Source of the DNA: Bacteroidota bacterium | Lineage (GTDB): Bacteria > Bacteroidota > Bacteroidia > Flavobacteriales_F > PHOS-HE28 | Length of the DNA: 18,407 bases | Reading direction: 5' to 3' | Assembly: GCA_023428865.1 (NCBI GenBank) | Contig: JAEYWT010000246.1 | Span: 1 to 18,407 of the forward strand | Part shown: piece by piece, positions 14,182-18,407 of the stretch | How the letters are laid out: each line of letters opens with the position of its first letter | Position numbering within the stretch: position 1 is the first letter of the stretch | The notes under the pieces: generated by a model | The model's database searches: none | Told to the model about the DNA's origin: nothing | Seen by the model: only the letters and a program-made list of their open reading frames with translations | Position numbers and translations under genes: made by a program

Positions 14182-15642
14182 TCAGTCAGGGACCACCACT
14201 TCAGCGGGTGTGCTCATCGGTCCGCGTGGGAAGCGGATATCCAACAACACGATCAACACCGTGAAGCCCCAGAAGGGCACCGAAGCCTTGTCCAGATCAA
14301 GGAAGTTGTTCAACGCACCATGTAGGTAATAGGTCACCAGACCGAGTATGGCGGCGACCAGCAAGCGCCGTTCACCACCAACAGGCATACGCCGGTAGAG
14401 TGCCAGGGCATAGTGGATCGTGAGGCCCACGAGCAACAACATCAACAACATACCCAGAACACCCTGCTCCGCTAATGGACCGAGGTATTCGCTATGGGCA
14501 TTGCCACCGGCACCGAAGTTGGTGCTGATGATGGTACGATCCTCCGCAGCCTGGAACGGAGCATACTGGAACATGTAGGTGCCCGGACCGAAACCGAAGA
14601 GCGGCTTCTCCTTGAACATCCGGAAGGCCGAGTTCCACCGGTTGATGCGCTCCAGATTGCTGGCATCGCTGGAGATGTTGGAGATGGACTTCACGTGTTT
14701 GCCCAGGTCATCACTGCTCTCATCACGATTGCGTTCCAAGGCGATGGTGATCTGTTCCTTCTCCAACACATACACACCACCGGCCACCAGCGTCAAGGCC
14801 AACAGTACCCAGGTCGGAACCCGGAAACGCATCACCATCAGCAGACCGAACGCACCGATCAAACTGAGCCACGCAGCACGTGTGTAGGAGAACACCAACC
14901 CGATGGCCAGCAACGTAAGGATCAAGAACGCCATGACCCGAGCAGACCGCGAGTAACCTGGAAAAGTGACGGCCGTGATGCTGAACGGAATGAAGAACGC
15001 GAGAATGGCCCCGTAGCTCGTGTGATCCTTGAAGAACGGCGTCATCACCCAGTGGGCCGGGTCATGCTCGAAGCCGTATTGTGCATGATGGATGAGCGTA
15101 TAGATCACCACTACGCTCAAACCAGCGATATAGGCCCAAATGAACCGATGTACGTTGCGTGGCTGTTGGAACAAACGCGATACCATGAAGTACATGGTGG
15201 TAACGAACCACACGCGGGCAAGCACATATTTCATGGACACCACCGGCATGGAGCTCGGCAGGATGCAGAAGGTCATCCACAGGATCTGGGCTAGGATCAC
15301 CAGGGTGATGGGATGGCGCCACACCTTGCGATCCACCACGCCCCGTTCAAGACCGAGTTTCACCAAGAACAGCGCGGTAAGCGCCACCATGATGGGCTCG
15401 GTAGGTAGCGAAACCCCGATACCACCAAGGTCCATCTCCTCCAGGTTGATGGAAAGCGGTGTGGCGAAGGCCAGGAAGATCAACAGTTGGTCCACCGCTG
15501 CCACCATGGCCCAAGCGATGATCAGCGCCACGGGCAATAGGTTGAGCCAATAGGCCCGGTTGGCCATCAGGAACATGTTGGCCAGGACGAAGATGCCGCA
15601 GATCAGCGGTACCAAACGATCCTGTTTCAACCAGGCCACCAT
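14182..15642 (-). CDS. O-antigen polymerase/ligase family membrane protein (Wzy_C)
   Basis: A 486-aa polytopic protein with about a dozen hydrophobic segments. The Wzy_C features are FSYTRAAWLSL (251-261), a large extracytoplasmic loop (about 296-395) containing RINRWNSAFRMFKEKPLFGFGPGTY split across 332-356, and NAHSEYLGPLAEQG (381-394). The Arg of YTRAAW and H383 are the kind of residues that act in WaaL and Wzy. It either polymerises repeat units or ligates a glycan to lipid A-core (or, in other members, to protein); sequence alone does not decide. It follows the Wzz gene by 3 nt and is last in an operon with flippase and two chain-length proteins, which favours a Wzx/Wzy pathway polymerase. 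The C-terminal tail (FPRGPMSTPAEVVVPD) is probably outside the membrane. Confidence 0.87.
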   Translation of the reverse strand: MVAWLKQDRLVPLICGIFVLANMFLMANRAYWLNLLPVALIIAWAMVAAVDQLLIFLAFATPLSINLEEMDLGGIGVSLPTEPIMVALTALFLVKLGLERGVVDRKVWRHPITLVILAQILWMTFCILPSSMPVVSMKYVLARVWFVTTMYFMVSRLFQQPRNVHRFIWAYIAGLSVVVIYTLIHHAQYGFEHDPAHWVMTPFFKDHTSYGAILAFFIPFSITAVTFPGYSRSARVMAFLILTLLAIGLVFSYTRAAWLSLIGAFGLLMVMRFRVPTWVLLALTLVAGGVYVLEKEQITIALERNRDESSDDLGKHVKSISNISSDASNLERINRWNSAFRMFKEKPLFGFGPGTYMFQYAPFQAAEDRTIISTNFGAGGNAHSEYLGPLAEQGVLGMLLMLLLVGLTIHYALALYRRMPVGGERRLLVAAILGLVTYYLHGALNNFLDLDKASVPFWGFTVLIVLLDIRFPRGPMSTPAEVVVPD

Positions 15643-15645
15643 CGT

Positions 15646-16584
15646 TCAGCGCTTATCCTGCCACAGCAGAACCAAGAAACACAACAACAGGGCGGATACC
15701 GTGGAGAGCAATACGATGAGCCAACGCACAGGGTACACCTTCTTGTCGCTCACTTCTGGGTAAACGATCACGTTGGTGTAGGTGAGCTCCTTGGTCACAT
15801 CGTTCACCACGGTCTCGTGCTGGGTAAGCAGGCGGTCGTAGTTGGCACGGAACAGGTTGCTCAGTTCGGTCAACTGCCTGAACTCGCCACCCTTGCTCTC
15901 CAGATCCTTGATCATTGACAGCACTTGCTCCCGTTGTGCAGTGCTGGCACCGGAGCTCAGCATACGCACGTAACCTTTGGTCAATTCCTTCGCTTGTGCC
16001 TCATAGGCCAACAGTCCCGAGTTCTTACGCAACGTATCCAACCGTGCTTCCACGGAATCGAGCTTGTACCGTTCGTGGGAGAGGGCACGTTGAGCGATAC
16101 GCAACACTTCGTAGGACTTCTCGCGTTGAAGGCGACGGGCGAGCAAGTTCACCTGTTCCAGCATGGCGTTCACCATGTCGCGCGCGCGCACGGGGTCCTC
16201 ATCCACCACTTCGATCATCACGCTTTCGTACTGCGTCTTGCCGATCTCCACGCGGTCCAGGAACTCGTTGTACAACGCGAAATAGCCACCCTTCTGGGCT
16301 GTATCGGCATCATACACGGTCTGCAGGTCGAACTGGCGGATCAAACTGTCGCGGATGCTGTTGCTACGCAGCAATTGCAGCAGCTGATCGGTGCGCGTCT
16401 CGATGGAATAACTGTTCAGGTTAACGGGGTACACCGTGGCCTTGGAGAGGTAGCGCGGCTTGATGAAGAGTGGGTGGCTGAGCACGACCCCGAGCACGGC
16501 CGCGAGCACACCCACTGCGATGAAGATGCGGTACTTCGCCTTGATCAGCCCAAGGAAGCGTTCGAAGGAGAGTTCGTTACCCAT
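15646..16584 (-). CDS. Wzz-type chain-length determinant protein (second copy)
   Basis: A 312-aa polysaccharide co-polymerase. One helix lies near the N-terminus (about 19-36) and one near the C-terminus (about 288-308, PVRWLIVLLSTVSALLLC), flanking a long periplasmic helical region with coiled-coil character (about 150-270). VYPEVSDKKVYPVRW before the last helix is the typical proline-containing motif of Wzz proteins. No cytoplasmic tyrosine-kinase domain follows, so it is not a BY-kinase fusion. Its start overlaps the end of the preceding Wzz gene by 8 nt, and the polymerase gene follows after 3 nt. It probably sets glycan chain length together with the polymerase. Confidence 0.88.
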   Translation of the reverse strand: MGNELSFERFLGLIKAKYRIFIAVGVLAAVLGVVLSHPLFIKPRYLSKATVYPVNLNSYSIETRTDQLLQLLRSNSIRDSLIRQFDLQTVYDADTAQKGGYFALYNEFLDRVEIGKTQYESVMIEVVDEDPVRARDMVNAMLEQVNLLARRLQREKSYEVLRIAQRALSHERYKLDSVEARLDTLRKNSGLLAYEAQAKELTKGYVRMLSSGASTAQREQVLSMIKDLESKGGEFRQLTELSNLFRANYDRLLTQHETVVNDVTKELTYTNVIVYPEVSDKKVYPVRWLIVLLSTVSALLLCFLVLLWQDKR

Positions 16585-17596
16585 GAGCGTTCCGGATCTT
16601 ACCGATGTTTGCTTGGATCACTAGTACGAGTATGGCGAGCAGCAAGGCGGACGCCATGCTGATCGCCACCACCAGCCAACGCACCGGGGAATGCTTCTTA
16701 TCCGAAGGTTGGGCGCGGTTCACCACGAACTTGTGCGGAAGGTCGCTATCCATATCGGCCTGGGCTTGTTCCATCTTCATCCGCAGCACGCTCATGCGTT
16801 TGGTCTCGTTGAAGAGGCGATCCTGTAAGGTAACGTACGGCCCACCATACTGCGCCAATACCTTGAAACGCTCTTCGAACTCCTTGATCGCACGCTGATC
16901 GCCTTTTACGATGGCAGCGCCCATGTACTCATTGTAACGTTCGGTCTGCGTGTGGTAATCGTGTACCCCCAGTTCGCGCAGCACCCGCATGCTATCGGCC
17001 ATTTCACGGATGTTATCCTCCAATTCGCGCACCTTGCGTTCCACCACGGCGAAACCCTTGGTAGCGCGTTCCCGTGCCATCTCGGTCCACACACTGTCCA
17101 CCTGGTCGGCGATGTAGTTGGCGATGTCCGAAGCGCGCTGCGGGTCGGGGTCCAGTACTTCCACCCGCACACTGCTGAAGCGGGTGCGTTCGTACTTGAT
17201 ATGTTCCGCGTACGCCTCGAACAATTCGCTATTGCGGTGCTTGCTGGCACTGTCGATCTCGTACACCTCCATCAGGTTGAATCGCTTGGTGACGCGATCG
17301 CGGATCTTCTCCGAGTAGAGCATCTGGATCAACTGCTCGCTATCCTCCTCATCACCCAAGGCCAGGATATCGTCGCGCCCGGTGCTTTGCTCGTTCAGCA
17401 GGGCTTTGGAGACCGAGTTGGTCACCGCCGGGAACATGATCACTTCGCTCTTGTACAGCGGAGTTATCCAGAAGGCTGCGATGACCCCGGTGACCAGCCC
17501 TGCGATGAGGATGCCGATGATGAGCTTGCGCCGAGCCCAGAGGTAGAGCACCAGATCGAAGGGGTCCGGCTGCTTGTCGAATGATGGTTCCTGCAT
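16577..17596 (-). CDS. Wzz-type chain-length determinant protein (first copy)
   Basis: A 339-aa relative of the next gene, with a cytoplasmic N-terminus (MQEPSFDKQPDPFDLVLYLW), a first membrane helix (about 25-43), a periplasmic part containing long helices (EVLDPDPQRASDIANYIADQ at about 146-165, which resembles the VDEDPVRARDMVNAM segment of the other copy), and a last helix preceded by SDKKHSPVRW. The shared PVRW-plus-helix ending shows the two genes are diverged homologues. It has no kinase domain. It starts with ATG 59 nt after the flippase stop. Two Wzz-like proteins could act as a hetero-oligomer, or one could serve export (inference). Confidence 0.88.
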   Translation of the reverse strand: MQEPSFDKQPDPFDLVLYLWARRKLIIGILIAGLVTGVIAAFWITPLYKSEVIMFPAVTNSVSKALLNEQSTGRDDILALGDEEDSEQLIQMLYSEKIRDRVTKRFNLMEVYEIDSASKHRNSELFEAYAEHIKYERTRFSSVRVEVLDPDPQRASDIANYIADQVDSVWTEMARERATKGFAVVERKVRELEDNIREMADSMRVLRELGVHDYHTQTERYNEYMGAAIVKGDQRAIKEFEERFKVLAQYGGPYVTLQDRLFNETKRMSVLRMKMEQAQADMDSDLPHKFVVNRAQPSDKKHSPVRWLVVAISMASALLLAILVLVIQANIGKIRNAHG

Positions 17597-17619
17597 ACGT
17601 GCTTCCGCGAAAAGAGGGC

Positions 17620-17627
17620 CTAAAGTA
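17620..17627 (-). promoter_or_regulatory. Weak -7-like element before the first wzz gene
   Basis: The minus strand reads TACTTTAG, one change from TAnnTTTG, 23 nt before the ATG at 17596, within the 59-nt flippase-wzz spacer. It is a low-confidence motif match; the genes may simply be co-transcribed with the flippase. Confidence 0.18.
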
Positions 17628-17655
17628 CACCTTCGCCCGCAGTGGGCCAGTCACT

Positions 17656-18407
17656 TCAAACCTTGGCAGGAACGCGCAATTCCAGCGCTTCGTATACCAC
17701 CTTGCGCGTAAGCATGCCCGTGGCCCAGGCCAGCACCAGGGCGCCTACCGCGAACAGCAGCAAAGCCACAGGTAGCGCCAGGCCGAAATGCGTAGCACCC
17801 AGCGCTAAAGCCACCAAGCCGCCGGCATACAGCAGGGTCCGTAGCCAGAGCGCCACCGGTATGGTGGTGCCATAGAGCTTGGCCGCCAGCACGATCTGCA
17901 CCAGCGCCGTAAGCACCTGGGTCACCAAGCTGGCCCAGGCGGCGCCCTCGGCCTGCATGCGCGGGATCAGCACCAGGTTGATGCCCACATTGATCAATGC
18001 GCCACAGCCCGCCATCCAGTTCAGCTCCCGCAGCCGACCGCCAGCAGTGAGCAGGGTGCCGAATACGTAGGTGCTGCAGACCGCCACGAAACAACCGATC
18101 AGCAGCGCGAAGACGGGTGCGCTCTCTGTGGTATGCTGGGTGTAACGCAGATCCATGATGGCCTGTGCGTACACCACCCCGAACACCGCAATGGCCACGG
18201 TACCGGTAAGCACCAAGCGTGTAGCCAGCCGCACCAGGCCGACAAGGCTCGCGCCAGCGTGCGCACCCTTTTCCCCGAACAGGCGGCTGAACATGGGCAA
18301 TAACAAGCCGGCCATCAGATAACCGAGCATGTTGAAGGCCTCGAAGAAGCGGAAAGCTTGGGCATAGATCCCGGCTTGAACGGCGCCATCGGGCAGCAAA
18401 CGTTCCA
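17656..18407 (-). CDS. Wzx-type polysaccharide flippase (C-terminal part, cut by window edge)
   Basis: The reading frame enters from the right edge with no start codon needed in the window; the first in-frame candidate (TTG at 18399) is internal by family comparison. About 250 residues of a polytopic MATE/MVF-type transporter are present, with LLPDGAVQAGIYAQAFRF at its edge, a GLLLPMFSRLF helix, and several further helices (for example INVGINLVLIPRMQAEGAA, a typical Wzx segment). Such proteins flip undecaprenyl-linked oligosaccharides across the inner membrane. It is the first visible gene of the operon with the two Wzz genes and the polymerase. The N-terminal half is outside the window. Confidence 0.85.
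   Translation of the reverse strand, partial: ERLLPDGAVQAGIYAQAFRFFEAFNMLGYLMAGLLLPMFSRLFGEKGAHAGASLVGLVRLATRLVLTGTVAIAVFGVVYAQAIMDLRYTQHTTESAPVFALLIGCFVAVCSTYVFGTLLTAGGRLRELNWMAGCGALINVGINLVLIPRMQAEGAAWASLVTQVLTALVQIVLAAKLYGTTIPVALWLRTLLYAGGLVALALGATHFGLALPVALLLFAVGALVLAWATGMLTRKVVYEALELRVPAKV

Noticed and set aside
14494..15294. 266-codon plus-strand frame inside the O-antigen polymerase region
   Set aside because: Antisense to a clear Wzy_C protein; highly charged, low-complexity translation with no domain.
15925..16662. 245-codon plus-strand frame opposite the wzz genes
   Set aside because: Antisense shadow with His/Val-rich composition; no initiation signal.
1..18407. CRISPR arrays, tRNA or rRNA genes, insertion sequences, attachment sites
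   Set aside because: No regular direct repeats, cloverleaf sequences, transposase frames or flanking repeats were noticed on reading both strands.

Overview
The window looks like a chromosomal segment of a fairly GC-rich member of the Bacteroidota, probably Flavobacteriales-like. Four things point there: an LpxC-FabZ fusion protein, which is a hallmark of that phylum; the first codons of a PorX-type response regulator at the left edge; start codons that almost never have a Shine-Dalgarno sequence; and several copies of the Bacteroidota -7 promoter element TAnnTTTG (or TAnnTTCG) just upstream of genes. No rRNA, tRNA, CRISPR array, insertion sequence or prophage gene was seen.

Layout. 1-43 (minus) is the 5' end of a porX-like gene, divergent from an HD-domain phosphohydrolase (174-1466, plus). 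A 38-codon membrane microprotein that is easy to overlook lies on the minus strand at 1491-1607. Next comes a plus-strand run: a membrane-anchored DUF2911 protein (1732-2280), lpxD (2312-3373), the lpxC/fabZ fusion (3448-4890), lpxA (4887-5669) and an ABC-type ATPase (5670-6293). Together lpxD, lpxC, fabZ and lpxA supply most of the early acyl-transfer and deacetylation steps of lipid A synthesis.

From 6303 to 11203 the minus strand carries a tight five-gene sugar cassette. In transcription order it is two NAD-dependent sugar epimerases of the CDP-tyvelose/paratose epimerase type, a SAM methyltransferase, a DPM1-like family 2 glycosyltransferase and a polytopic GT-C-like membrane protein. The genes touch or nearly touch and follow their own -7 element. 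They read as a pathway that makes a modified sugar, loads it on polyprenyl phosphate and transfers it outside the cytoplasmic membrane. The final gene has a visibly AT-richer stretch.

The plus strand resumes with efp (11366-11929), a strong rho-independent terminator, a divergent second LpxD-like acyltransferase (12028-12951) and, 2 nt behind it, a GAF-SpoIIE/PP2C phosphatase (12954-14177). The right end is a minus-strand polysaccharide export and assembly operon: a Wzx-type flippase (cut by the window edge), two tandem Wzz chain-length proteins and a Wzy/WaaL-type O-antigen polymerase or ligase.

Overall the window is an envelope-glycan neighbourhood covering lipid A, O-antigen or exopolysaccharide assembly and a probable lipid-linked sugar modification system, next to a type IX secretion regulator. 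The observations most worth a second look are the five-gene cassette, the loss of the YxxxK tyrosine in one epimerase, the asparagine at the tip of EF-P where lysine or arginine is usual, the 38-aa microprotein, and the second LpxD paralogue with its phosphatase partner.
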